Shown here one piece after another: positions 32,501 to 44,400 of a stretch of DNA of 64,000 nucleotides (position 1 is the first letter of the stretch; each line of letters starts with the position of its first letter). The stretch covers positions 2,711,557 through 2,775,556 of the forward strand of contig NC_020172.2 in NCBI RefSeq assembly GCF_000224145.3. The letters run 5' to 3'. The notes beneath the pieces are model-generated. The model was not told where the DNA came from. It was given only the letters and a program-made list of their open reading frames with translations, and ran no database searches. The translations under genes were made by a program, and so were the position numbers. Origin of the DNA: Ciona intestinalis. Taxonomy: Eukaryota > Chordata > Ascidiacea > Phlebobranchia > Cionidae.

Positions 32501-35500
32501 CGTTAAGCAACTCAATCAAAACTGACGTAACCGCACCGAACGCAGGGTCAGGACAATGCTCTGACCCACCGTATCGACGTCGTAGCGAAATTGTGACGTG
32601 GCCATCGTCTCAATCGCGCTACATGACGTTTTAATATAAAGTTAACCACGTGGGAAAGTTCACGTTACATTATATTAATGAAGTATTATCACATTTACGC
32701 GCATATTATACAGCGTGTTGATATTACTCGAGTATTTGTGTACCACCATAGCGTTCTTACCAAACGATTGAGGCAATACAGAATCGCTGAAAGATTTCGA
32801 TCTTTGTAGAAGAAACACACTATAGAGTGTACAGCAACAAAATCTGATCCAGCAAGATATGCGCCATAGTTTCATTGCATATATTTCATAGACATGCAAA
32901 ATGCACTATAGTAGTGACTGACTAAAAATAGCTGGCAACATTAGGTCCAGCAGAATAAGAATACAACAGCGCAGGCAAGACACACATATACTACACACAA
33001 CTCATATAACCCTCAAAACCTCAAACCGTGTATCCTTTATCGGTGTCTTCGTCTTTGATCTTCGTCTGCAAAGGTACGATAGTTACGTCACAGTTATTAT
33101 ACGTACTAGTTACTCAACAGACAGGAATTTACTACTTCTATACACCAGTTTATTTCACATTTAACCCTTTCTAGTTATCTTTTATAACTAGATCATAAAC
33201 AATAAGAAAATACGATACCTTGCGCTTTTCTTCTGCAGCTTAATTCGCTGACTTTTCTGCAAAAAAATAATCGATAGGAATAAATGTTAGTGATCATAAG
33301 TGACCACTGAAACAATTACCGTTAAGTGTCTTGTCAACCAAAATATACGCCAATAATGGTAGCATACTTAACGGATCACCTCTGGGTTAGAAGCAGGCGC
33401 GCTAACCACTTTGCTACGAAACCGTATTATAGATAAATGTGTGTATTATTACGTCACATTACCTTCATTCTTCTTTCGTGCCATGGCCCGCTTGATCCTC
33501 TGTGACGTCACACACCATTTTCTACAAACTCTAATTTTAAAACTCCATTCAAAGCAAAATCGGTTTGTGACGAAACAATGAACTTACGAAGTGGGTTCTT
33601 CTGTTGCGTCATCACCACTTCGTGACGTCACTTTATAGATGCTTCTAGAAAAGAGCTAATGTACGTAACAATGCCAATGGTAATTTATACTTTACCAATT
33701 CTTTGATCTTCTTGCTTCGCGCTCATAGGGCAAATATAGTTAGAATAATTATACAAGTAATGTGCCGTGCGACAACGCAAAACGCACATGGGGCCCCATG
33801 AAAAAAACGTCGCGAAACGCGCGCGTACAACATTCGCGTATTGTTTATATATGGCGTAACGAAACCAATGATGTGACGTGAATGCGAGCGGTATAGAGAG
33901 CGCAACTTAACCGATTGTGTCGGTTTGTGACGTAACAGAACGCAGTGATTTGGAACTAAGATATTGCGTGTGACGTCGCGAGTGACGTAATAAAGAACCG
34001 TCGCGATTCCTAATATAGTATGTGAAAAATAATAATTTAACTTAAAGTAATAAACGCAAGGCACAAAACTTTTAGAATAGGTTATTGTGACATATAATAA
34101 TATTACTGTATAAGTGTATAGTAGTACAAAGCTATAATATAATTTATAATGAAAAGTGTATGGCATAATACAATAGTATAGTTGCTTAAAATAATACTTA
34201 ACTCAAGTCTTGCAAGAAATCTTCCAACTTGTCAACTGGTGCGCTGCTAACTTCATACTAACTGGAACTTGGTAACTCGCTTTGTGGAAGAGGCGTTTTA
34301 TGCGCGGGGTAATCAAGGCGGGAATAATCAGCTGGTACGAGGCGCCTGTCACGTGAGCAAACTAACCAATCAGCTTCAAGGTTTGGACAGCGGGCAGGTT
34401 ATGACCTCAGTTCAACATTATGACGCAACAAACTAAGCTCACAACGATCCGAGATTCAGGATAATTCGCGAATATACATACAGCTTGGTAGGGAAAGACG
34501 GAACACCTTTAGCACATAACATCCGAATATCCCGATCGTGTTTAAACAATTTACAACGATATATGGAAGTCGTAAGGAAACGGTTTTATAAATCTTTAAA
34601 TGTTCTTTGTTTACTACCAATTTGGACGAGAAAATACAGTGAACGGATGTTCCATTTTTTTCCACTCTACTATAATACTATACTTTCATTTCAGTCAAGA
34701 TATTTAAGACTAATGGAAGAACTAACAATTCAGATATGTAAAAACGATCATGGCAAAGAACAAAATAAACTATATATAACAATTGTTTGACATAAATAAA
34801 TACAATAATGTTTCAATCATGTTTTGCATTTATTTTTTATTTTGTTAAATATTTAGTTATAGTTTTAATTCAGGGATCTTCTGAATAGGAAAACGCGTAA
34901 TATATATAAAATAAATTCAATCGTTAATTTGTCAAAATGTTTTAGGAGAAAATATCAAACATTGTGGGAGAGAAACGAAGAGTAAGACCAGCTTCAGTAA
35001 ATACACTAGCGAGCGGAAGGCAATCAAAAGCAGGTTCTGTTAAATCGTCTTCATCTGCAACGGAAAATATCCCTCAACCATCTGTGACAAGAATAGGTTT
35101 GTAAAATACAAGTTTTAGGCTAATTAATGTTATCTGTAAAAAAGTCCTTCGAGCCGGATTCGAACCAGCGACCTATGGATTACTGGCACTTATCAACTAC
35201 AGTCCACCGCTCTACCAACTGAGCTATCGAAGGTTGTAGAGGACTTGGCGCTGGTAGGATTAAATCAATCAAACCGGTTTGTTTATTTAAACACTTATGG
35301 CTTTTGTTACCGTTTATGGCTTACGTAATGAGGGCGGTATAGGTTTGCAGATATGTGGGATAAGATGGTTATAGGATACGGTTATAAATCCCGTAAATAT
35401 TGTTTGTTTACTACCAAATGCGACGTTAAAAAAAAACATGAATCATCTGATATACCACAATCTATAGTATACTGTGTATATTACAGGTCTCGAATACCAA

Positions 35501-37309
35501 AACGGTTCTAAAGCGGGCAGTAGAGCTTCAACAGCAAGCGGGCGTAGTAGTAACAACTCCAGATATATTGTCACACGAGTTGATGCAAAACGACCAATGA
35601 CGTCAGGCAGCAGCATTTCTTCAGTAAACGGGGACTACTTACTCGAAACGGGAAGACACTTGAATGAAATATTAGAAACTATACAAGAGGACGAGTAAGC
35701 TGTTTATTAATGTGAATAAATAAATAAATTAAGGAATAACTGAATTTGTTTTGGGCTGACCAAAACAACTAAATAAAAATATTCCCAATAATTAAATTTT
35801 TGATTTAGTGTCAGTTTAGTAGATTTAAAGTTATGTCTCAATTTAGAATACAAGAGCAACTGCAAGACATTCCGATTCCAAACAGCCCGAAGCAAGTTAT
35901 GCAACCAATAAGTGATAGAAAAAGAACTCGCAAACGATTGAAGAAGGTAAAGACATATATAACTATGCATGAAAGATAAGTAGTTTATTTCAATTAAGTA
36001 TTACATGTGTAGATACTGTGGGGTAAGATGGGGACTGTAAGCGCATATTATTCCATAATTCCTGATCGTGTGTTTATTATTTAAGAATCTTGAACTCCCA
36101 GGAAAACTGTATATTATTTGTTTCATATGCGATATTGTATTTTTGCAGCCTGTACCTCCGACCGACCTGTTCGAAAAACGCGGACCCGACCCAAGGTTTT
36201 ATCCGTCCAAGAAGAAGTTGAGGACACCAAACGAGATGGAGAGATTCAAGAAAGCAAGGGGAAGGGCCTTCATGCGCAATGTCGAGCAAGCGATACCGGA
36301 GCTTGATCTCCGCGACCATGAAATGAAATATCAGCCAGAAAGACAACTTTTGCAAGTAAGTTATAGTTGTAACTTTTTTTGTTTTTCTCTTGGTATAAAA
36401 ACAGTTATATTATTCCAACGTTTCGACTGCCAATCGGAAAATATATTATGTCTGGTAGCAGAAGAGACAGAAAACTGTTATATGTCTTTATATAAAACTA
36501 CGACCAGAGGCCTTTAGATGGATGTTAAATAACTGCATACTGTTCGAAATATCTTTCATATGTGGCGAGATTAACATTAGCCATGCAGCAAATTATCGTC
36601 GGTTATTTCACTCTCGCCCTATAGGAATTCCTATATGTATAGAACAACGTTTATACTTTTTCTATATATGGTTCTCGGGAATTTATCTTTTTTAAGGATG
36701 CTCGATGGAAAATTCGTCAGGACGTAAAAGATGTTAAAAACAAGAATCTGCATAGTTTGGTGGACAGATTTGAAAAAAGACATCAGATCATCAAAGAAGA
36801 AACTAGGACTCGTCTTGGCGACACAACTTATATTGGTAGGAATGCGATTGTTTTATTGAATAAATGTAACGGGCGTGGCCGGAAAGCGCCATCGTTGCAT
36901 AACACGAGTGTTCTGTTTCACACACCTTGTACCAGCTTAGTTACCACGTATGTATAACTTTGTGGGTGTGCTTTTTTTCTGTATGGCTGACAACTTAGAC
37001 AACTCATATTGCAATGGGAGTGCTATTTTAATACAGTCCTTACTTGTAGAAAGAGACCCTGTCAGTATTTACAAGCTACACAACAAAGGGCCGAACTCAC
37101 GAAGCGGGAGGCCTGGTGATGTAGGGTTCAAAGTGTCTTACCCATTACATAACAGACGAAGAATAACTCCTTCTATGGGTTCGGTACAACGGGCACGAAA
37201 CTTTGGTTCTTACGCGCAGATATTTAACCAGCCATGCGCTCCACCTCATTGGGGGCCACAAAAGGTGGACAGTGGATTGTTTTTGCCGCCTATGGCTCAA
37301 GGGATTTAG
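29552..37309 (+). CDS. Unrecognised basic protein, 576 aa, 11 exons
   Basis: Exons: 29552-29628, 29941-30037, 30627-30783, 30914-31107, 31336-31476, 34946-35096, 35487-35694, 35847-35946, 36149-36355, 36697-36835 and 37050-37309. Phases agree across every junction and the sum is 577 codons with stop. I do not recognise the family. No signal peptide or membrane segment is seen. The protein is rich in Lys, Arg, Ser, Pro and Tyr. Its N-terminal half has short Pro/Tyr motifs (SYPDFYPHS, MFETSYHQDYRHPP, RPPDISYDILNP). The middle is Ser-rich and probably disordered (SGRSSNNSRY). The C-terminal third is more structured-looking (LDLRDHEMKYQPERQL, SLVDRFEKRHQIIKEE) and ends LFLPPMAQGI. Short Pro/Tyr motifs in a basic protein recall axonemal microtubule-associated proteins, and cep131 lies next door, but a ciliary role is only a guess. 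The 3.5-kb intron 31477-34945 is far larger than the rest. Confidence 0.75.
30213..30413. mobile_element. MITE subfamily (GGGTAAGATGGTCC type)
   Basis: The left end is ATAAGATTAGGGTAAGATGG and the right end AGTAACCACCTTACCCTACA. The interior has the TTGGTTGATTGGTAAAAACA block. It directly adjoins the next MITE copy. Confidence 0.65.
30411..30530. mobile_element. MITE, internally deleted copy
   Basis: The left end is TATAGTAAGGTGGGGGAAGA and the right end CCATCTTCCCCCACAGTACT. Only about 120 bp remain because the second half of the interior is missing. Confidence 0.8.
31122..31270 (-). repeat. SINE, reverse, shortened
   Basis: TATCCTTGTGTGGCTGGACA, TGTTATATTACGAGTTTCTA and GCTGTGCCACGGCGCCGCG are the reverse complement of tail and head. 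The middle is degraded. Confidence 0.65.
33290..33425 (-). repeat. SINE head, reverse
   Basis: ATAAGTGACCACTGAAACAA, TACCGTTAAGTGTCTTGTCA and CACCTCTGGGTTAGAAGCAG are the reverse complement of the SINE head. Confidence 0.7.
34486..34674. mobile_element. MITE, ~190-bp TIR family, diverged
   Basis: The left end is TGGTAGGGAAAGACGGAACA, the interior AGCACATAACATCCGAATAT and the right end GTTCCATTTTTTTCCACTCT. Confidence 0.75.
35138..35143 (-). terminator. Pol III T-run terminator of tRNA-Tyr
   Basis: Six Ts on the minus strand begin one base after the tRNA discriminator position, the usual RNA polymerase III stop. Confidence 0.75.
35145..35233 (-). tRNA. tRNA-Tyr (GTA) with 16-nt intron
   Basis: On the minus strand the gene begins CCTTCGATAGCTCAGTTGG and ends GGTTCGAATCCGGCTCGAAG plus GA. 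The 7-bp acceptor stem CCTTCGA/TCGAAGG pairs perfectly, and A-box and B-box are intact. The anticodon is GTA. A 16-nt intron (TTGATAAGTGCCAGTA) follows position 37, the standard place in eukaryotic tRNA-Tyr. After removal the anticodon stem GTGGA/TCCAT pairs, with one G-U. It lies antisense in an intron of the unknown protein gene (between exons 35096 and 35487). Confidence 0.96.
36385..36520. repeat. Fold-back repeat relative (TTCCAACGTTTCG family)
   Basis: TATTCCAACGTTTCGACTGCC and TGTCTGGTAGCAGAAGAGAC match the palindromic element at 49260-49440. It lies in the intron after the exon ending 36355. Confidence 0.5.
36850..37020 (-). repeat. SINE 3' half, reverse
   Basis: AACACGAGTGTTCTGTTTCA, CACACCTTGTACCAGCTTAG and ATGGCTGACAACTTAGACAA are the reverse complement of the family tail. 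It lies in the last intron of the unknown gene. Confidence 0.75.
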
Positions 37310-37586
37310 GAATTTGAAACTTTTTGCACTGACGCTATAGGCCTATACCGAATAAGCGTATTTCGTTTTATTGCTTATATTATTTGCGTTGTACAGACTT
37401 CTATATTGTATTCTAACTGTGAAAAGTATTAGGTTTTTTTATATTTTGACTTCTTGGCTCACGTTTACACATTTTAAACACAACGTTTAAACTTGAAAAG
37501 CTAAATGCTCACTGTCAACTAGACCATAGATAGAGAAATTAAACATGATATTTTAGGGCTTTCGTGTATTTTTTCATTGTCAGTTT

Positions 37587-37592
37587 AATAAA
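37587..37592 (+). terminator. Poly(A) signal AATAAA, unknown gene
   Basis: The first AATAAA after the stop at 37309. A second AATAAA lies at 37681. Confidence 0.4.
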
Positions 37593-37990
37593 ATTTCAGG
37601 AAGACTACATATTTATTGTCCAAAGAGTAAACACTACCAAACAGCCGGCTGTAAGTTTTAAATGCTCCCCGCTGTCTGGCAATAAACGTTTACTTCACGG
37701 TCTGTTCGGTTTGTTATGACAATTTTGTACGCTAACATTTGTCTTTGCAGAACGAACGTATATGTCTATGAAAATATTTTTATAAAAAAAGGCTTTGTGG
37801 CCTTTTTAATGAGATATTTGACAACTAACGTATTTAATACACAAAATAAGTAAGTTACTTCAGAAAAAGAGAATTCAATGCTATATAGTAAAGAACATCA
37901 CATGTGTGTATTAAAATAAAAATACTTTACAGATTTATGTAGTTATGTGGCTAAAACACTGTTAAAACTGTGTGAGTAGAAATAATTAAA

Positions 37991-40900
37991 ATGAGTTCAA
38001 GTCATTCCTCGTTTGGCAGGCCTGTGGATCTTACATTAAGTGGATCCCAGGTTCCTGTATCTCCTCCAAAGAAATCTCGTCCATTGTCAGCAAGGTATAT
38101 AAACGTATTCTGAGTCTGACCCCGATTCATATATAATGTTCTGTATTGCTACTGTTAACAGTGGCTAACTGTGTTTTTGGTAATGCCTGCTAAAGTTTGT
38201 CCCACAAGCCAATTAATTGAACAATAAACCAAAATCTGTATTAAAATAAGTTGGAGTTCTCAAAATGTGATTTGTGAAATTATTTTAAAGCATACAAAAC
38301 AAGCTGATTTTTAGTAAAAGTTCGTGCTGCATGTGAAAAATAATCATCTCGCCTCCCGAAATCTTGTCAAAAGGAACTGCCACATTCTGTAGATTTATCC
38401 ATTACGACACCTAGCATAACTTTAACTTAAAAAAAAACAAAAAAACAATCACCCACAAAGGCACAAAGTAACATAAATAGTAATTGTAAGCTGGCACGAG
38501 GTCTATGAACATCCGTGTTATAACATCTGTTGTTTCTTGGCCACGCGAGGTCAAAGCAAGTTACATTCATTCATCCATTCAGGTCTTCATCGTCCAGTAT
38601 TATAAGCAATAGTTCAAGAAGATCGCGCACGGGGGACTCTTCCTCTAATGCACTTGCTACAAAAACATACACAAAACTTGACACAAATCAAACAAAGCAT
38701 AATGCTGGAAAAGCAAGAAGTGCAAATAACGGTAAGACCTTTGTTATTATTTCCTGTTTTGATTGGGGTAACCTATTGTAGACTTTGTGGTCTTTTTGTG
38801 CCATTTTTTCTTCTTTCCGTGTGTCATTTTGTCTTCTCCTGTTTTGGTTTGTGTTTATAGCTCTTTCAGCTTAAATTTTGTTTTATTTTGTAGTAATTTG
38901 TAAGCGAACATGAAGTGTATCAAATAAAACACTCATGTCATAACTCCTGATGTTGCCAGCCTTGCCAGGATAAATAAATTATAATCATTTATCATTTAAT
39001 CATTCATTTAAATACGATTGAAATCCCTCAGACACCAAACCATCTTTAGCAATGTCGTTTCCGTCCAAAGAGAATAAGAAGCCCGTACAGACAAACACGA
39101 GGCGTATCGAGCGAAAAGATGATGACAGATCCATTTGCTCCGATGACCACATTTCTTCTTTCTTTGAACAATCTTCACAAAAATCTCGCTCGATGTCAAG
39201 AAGTGTTTCTTCAAAAAACAGCAGACCTCAATCAAATGTGAGTGAAACTTTTTTTGTTTTTATTGTCGATTATATAGGCTTTAAGTAAACAATAGCTTGA
39301 AATTTTGTTGTAAAAAGTTAAACATACTGAGTGTATACCCGTATTAAGCTAAAGAGGCAGAGAACATATAATTCACTGCTTAGGTTCTAAGAGACTTCAT
39401 TAGTTTAACATAATAGAAGTCCATATATATGTATATATATATATATATTAACATCTAATATAATATATAATATAAATATTAAACAAGAAAAAGTCTACTG
39501 TCTAAAATATTTAATTGATGTTTAAAAATCGATCATAAAACATAATTACACTCCTTTTTATGGCATGCTTTAACATCTAGCAAGGTCCACTGTGTGTGGT
39601 ACTGGGCCAACCCTGGCCTGAATCTCAGGCCCCATGGCGTGTCCTGCTGTAGGACCTTACCCTCATAGAATAAAACACTAAAACAGTATTACTTTATCAT
39701 AGCATATGTGCAGTCTTTAGTAATACATTTATTATCCAGGTATCTGTAGCAACTGTGGATCGCGTATTTTCCCTACCAGACAGTGCTAGAAGTAGCAGCA
39801 CAGTCAATACCAACTGGTAAGAAATTGGGCAAATTTTTTATTTTTTTATTTTAACATAGTATAAAATAAATGTTTATTTTTTTCTTTTTCTTATTTTAAC
39901 AGGGTATAAGTTATATTTGAACATTATTTTTTTGACGTATTCTGTAAATGTTCTTCAGGGATGAGGAAGATGGGTCCGGAGACAAGAATCGTCTCTTCTT
40001 CTAGTCTTCACGACACCTCTGATGTTGATTTCCTGCGATCTTATTTAAGGTAAAGATCTTTACGCACATTTTTGTTTCTATTAGGAGACAAGCTTAATAA
40101 TAATTAAACATAAATAGCTCATTTGTCTGCTAGGTGTAGCGACCACGCTTATTTTCTTTCAATCAAATGTAAATATGTTTTAAACTGTAAGCGTGTTTTA
40201 ACAACTGTTGTTTTGTCACTTTATCCTGTCTTTTCGTTTAAAATGTTTCTATATCTTCACTACCGTAATCGAAGAGAAAAGTAAAATTAATAGGGGTAGG
40301 CAAATCTTGCCTTTTTTTAAAATGCAATAAATGTTTTTTTTGTTCTCCCTGCATAAAAAATCTTTTTATTAAACAAATATAAAATATATATGTTTCTTTA
40401 TTAATATTTTTCTTTATTTTAAATAATATTTTGTTTTATTTTAGTAACATGAACAAATACAAAGATGATCCTTCAGCCCCTCCCACTTCCTCTGAGAGCA
40501 CTCCTCGTTATTCCTCCCATCCTCCATCAATCAACGGTGATCCAACAGGGTCCGGATGCAAGGGAGCAACTTCTGGAGTCCTGGAGGACCCTTTATCCAG
40601 CAGACTCTCATTGGAGAGCTTTGAGCAACATGAGTCCGAGCATCTACGGGATGTTGGTGATCACATGATAAGAGAGGATGTAGTAAAGTTCCAAGTGAGC
40701 ATCAATTTTAACATTACTTTACTTAAAAAATCTTTGTATGGCTTATCTGGTATAAAAAAAGTAGTGTATTTCCGTTTTGTCTGCTATTTAGGAGAAACTC
40801 TTTTAAGACAAAATGCAGAAAATACACTGCATTTTTTATGTTTTTTGAGCCGCTGTAAAAATATTTACATTATGCCTGCCTGGTACCAGAGGTAACATAA

Positions 40901-41411
40901 TATCTCTTGCTAGAAACTATTTTAGAAGTTGTTTTATAATGTAGTTGATTTAAATGTATAGATTTGCTTTCTTAGTAAACTGTCTATTACACCAAACTAA
41001 ACCGTTGTAAAAAATTATGCAACCCTTTTTGATATTTTTGTGTAACTTGTTTCTTTTGACCACCTTGGTCTTTTTTGTGCCCTTTGTGCGCACTGGCACA
41101 TTTTGTGTGCAATGTAAAATCCTAAATTGATTTTTTTTCTCTACCATTATTGAACTTTTTTATCTTTCCAGCAAGAAAGATCAGCTCGTAAGATCCAGAT
41201 CTGGTTCCGTCGTCATATTATCCGGAAGAAGACGAGTGATGCTGCTCTTAAGAGGATGCTGCACCATAAGAAAGAGGTGGGGATGACATTTTCTTATTTA
41301 TTTTTAGATGCAAATATAAAAATGTATTAATTTAAATGCAATATAGCATTTAAAAAAAGTAAAAGCGATGTAATATAAAAAAATAACAAATTTTAAAAAA
41401 TTATAAAAAGG

Positions 41412-41443
<32 letters not shown>

Positions 41444-44400
41444 TATATACATTATGTAAACTATTTTCTGGTATAGGAATTTGAAAATAACATTTTGCGT
41501 GAATCTTTAAAACGAAGAGAAAGGACTGAAGAAGAGAAGAAAGTTCAAAGAGAGAAAAAGGCAAAAGAAGCAAGGAGACAAGCTATTAAGGTTTAGTACT
41601 AATTTTTTATGACCAAGTTTAGAATTTAAACCTTTTCCAAACAAAGTCAAATGTGAAGTATATATATTTTTACTTTGACGTTTTTTCACCTGCTGTTTCA
41701 ATTTTTTAAACTTTGGTGATATCTTTTATCACATTTGAGCATTTATATAAATACACAATTTTTGATTTCAAATTTTGATTTTGATCGTTTGTATCCTTTA
41801 AGCCGTATCATAACTTATTTAAACATATTTTCCTTTATGTGCAATTGCTTTCACATTTATAATTGCTAACATGCAAAACACACAAAGAAGCAAAGACACA
41901 AAATATAAAGGTGTCGTTTTCGAACAAAAACTTGTGTAAGGTAATTCACATCTTTTAGCCTTAATGGTTGCGTTTGGTTTCGTATGTTTTTGTTTCTGTT
42001 TATTTTTTTCCATTATTCACTATGGATGTTCAGGAGTTAAAAGAGAAAAGAAGAAAAAAAGATGAAGCAATGAAGAAGATTGCAGAGGAGGAGGTCGCCA
42101 ACATCCGGAGTAAAATGGAAAGGAAGAGTCGCTCCAAACCATCATCTGTAACATCCAATAAATCAGGGAGGAGCAGATTGGGAGAAGGTGGGAGGAAGAA
42201 AGAGGAAGATGTGGTGGATCAATTGTTTGATGTGAGTTTTGTGGAAAATTTAAAATTACATTTTAGAAAATGACTAAAAAAAATTATAGAAAAAAAGAAA
42301 ACAATCGCATTTTTAGGAAAAAAGTATTTTCAAAACTATTGCAACTGCAAGCATTTGTAAAGGCCACTAAAAACTTTTAATAGTAAACAAGACAAGTTTT
42401 ATTTAAAGTACCTTGTTTGAGCAATTTAAATTTTTAATAATAATGTCAGCTTGTTTTGCAGTCTTCGTCCAGAATATCAAATAGAGTAGATGAAGTTGAT
42501 GGTCCAATGCCAAGGTATGCTTGGGCTGTGTGTTGCAATGAATGGTTTTACTGTTATTTTTTTTTTTTGCTTTTGTATTCTATTGTGGACTTTATTGCCA
42601 TGTGTAAAGACGAAAAAACAAGCCGTTTTTTTCGTTAATAAAAAAGTCAAAAAACGAATCACTATTTTAATAAAAAAAAACACAGCAAAAAAAAGATTTT
42701 TATACAACAAAAAAAAGTCATTTATTCAAAAAAACAAACAAAATAACAATTTATTAATTTAATAAGAAAAGACTAAAAAACAAGTTAGTAAAACTCATAT
42801 AACATTTAAACATTGTTTTAGTTCAACACACGATACACAAGAAGCAATGTCCGATGTTACCCCAACAAACCAACCACTAGATGACACTAGTAAGTCACGT
42901 ACCACGTTGGATGATGTTTTAGAAACAATCCGGAAACTTGAAGAAGAGCCTGATAAATTGGAAAAACCTAAATCTGTAAGATTTCTGCAACATTATAAGA
43001 AAAAGTATTATTTTATTTGTTTTTTTTAAATGTTTTTATTTGTTTTTTACTCGCTGCAATTTTAAATTCTAGTAAAATTTAATGTTAGTATTTTTTACTT
43101 CCAAATAAAATCCTACTAACCAAGTGTGCATCATATATTTGGTTAATTAAAGTCAGTTAAAGAAAAAAGTTTACCTGCACACCAAACTACAAAACTAACC
43201 ACACACATATGTATAAAATATATTGTAGAGTTTAGAAGAGAAATTGGCATGGATAGATGAACTACAATCTGAAAACCAATCTACTGTTTCCAAAGCAACT
43301 ACAAGCCACTCACAAAACAAGACGCAAGAGCAGCCTGGTATGAGCAATATTTTTTGTTCAGAGTTATATCATAAGCTTCTAATTTCTGGGAATACATAAA
43401 CTTAATAATAGCACCATATAATTACACCATACATATAACACCTGTTGTACGTATTGTTTTATTTTACTTAAAGTGAAATGAGCCATAATAATGGTTTTAA
43501 AGCGGTTTGTGAACCACAATGATTTCATTTACCAAAAGTGACTTAAAACTAAGTGCAGTCAGCTACAGCAGAAGTTTTCCAAAGTCAGTTAAATGCAAAG
43601 TACTTTTAAACATTCCTAATTTTTTTTTTTTGTGGTTAGGTTGTTTTTTTATATATTAACTTTTTATTTTTAGTATTTTTACCTTCTTGTTCTTTTTTTG
43701 TGTGTTGTCATTAGTTTTTGTGGTAGGAGTCTGCTGTTTTTTTAGTTACACCACCCCTTCCTCCACAGACGCCAATAATTTTTTTCCTGCAATCTGTTTT
43801 TTGTAGTTACGTTTTTTCTTTTAACTTTTTTTGTGTTCTGTTTTTGTGTGTTGGGTTTTGTGGTGGATTTTGGCTTAATCTTTTTAAATTTTTTTTAACA
43901 CCCCCCCCCCCTCCACAGATGCCTCTAATCTCCTCACAGAAGCGAAACTTCACAGCATCATGGACTTCCTGGATGAAGTGGAGAAGACAGAAGTTGCTGA
44001 GTCATCTGTCAATCATCCAGTGGAGCATGAGTCAGCAAATCAGCTCATGAAAGCTGAAGAGGCGGCAACTGAGGTTAACAAACTTTTTTAAATTTTTAAA
44101 ATAATTTTACAAAAATTATATTATTTCAAAGTGTAGTGTATGAGGTTTTATATGTAGAAAAGGAAGTGAAAAGCTATAATTATGACAAACATTTTATTTT
44201 ATTAAATTCGTTATTTAAATTCAAGTTTATAAAGTGTCTTTTTAAAGATAGTAGGCTAGGGTAATCTACCATCTGTTTATGTTATGTCATCATCCCATTT
44301 GGTTGAAAACAAAGAATATTTTTTGAGTTAGACTGTATTTAACTACTTTAAAAGAGCGTGGTTAATGGTATATTCTGTTTAAATATAAGTAACCTTATAT

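Larger units (their letters stand above)
31477..34945. other. Large intron with CRE palindromes
   Basis: The intron of the unknown gene holds four perfect TGACGTCA palindromes (31638-31645, 31671-31678, 33503-33510, 33623-33630) and several GTGACGTAAC-like half sites. It also holds a reverse SINE, a MITE copy near its end, and a local cluster of short minus-strand exon-like stretches between 33010 and 33726. It is richer in CpG than the flanking introns. Confidence 0.5.

Noticed and set aside
33723-34166. A 147-codon minus-strand frame rich in Tyr, Val and Ile
   Set aside because: Composition follows the AT-rich sequence, with no domain. It spans the CRE-rich part of the intron and is more likely regulatory DNA.
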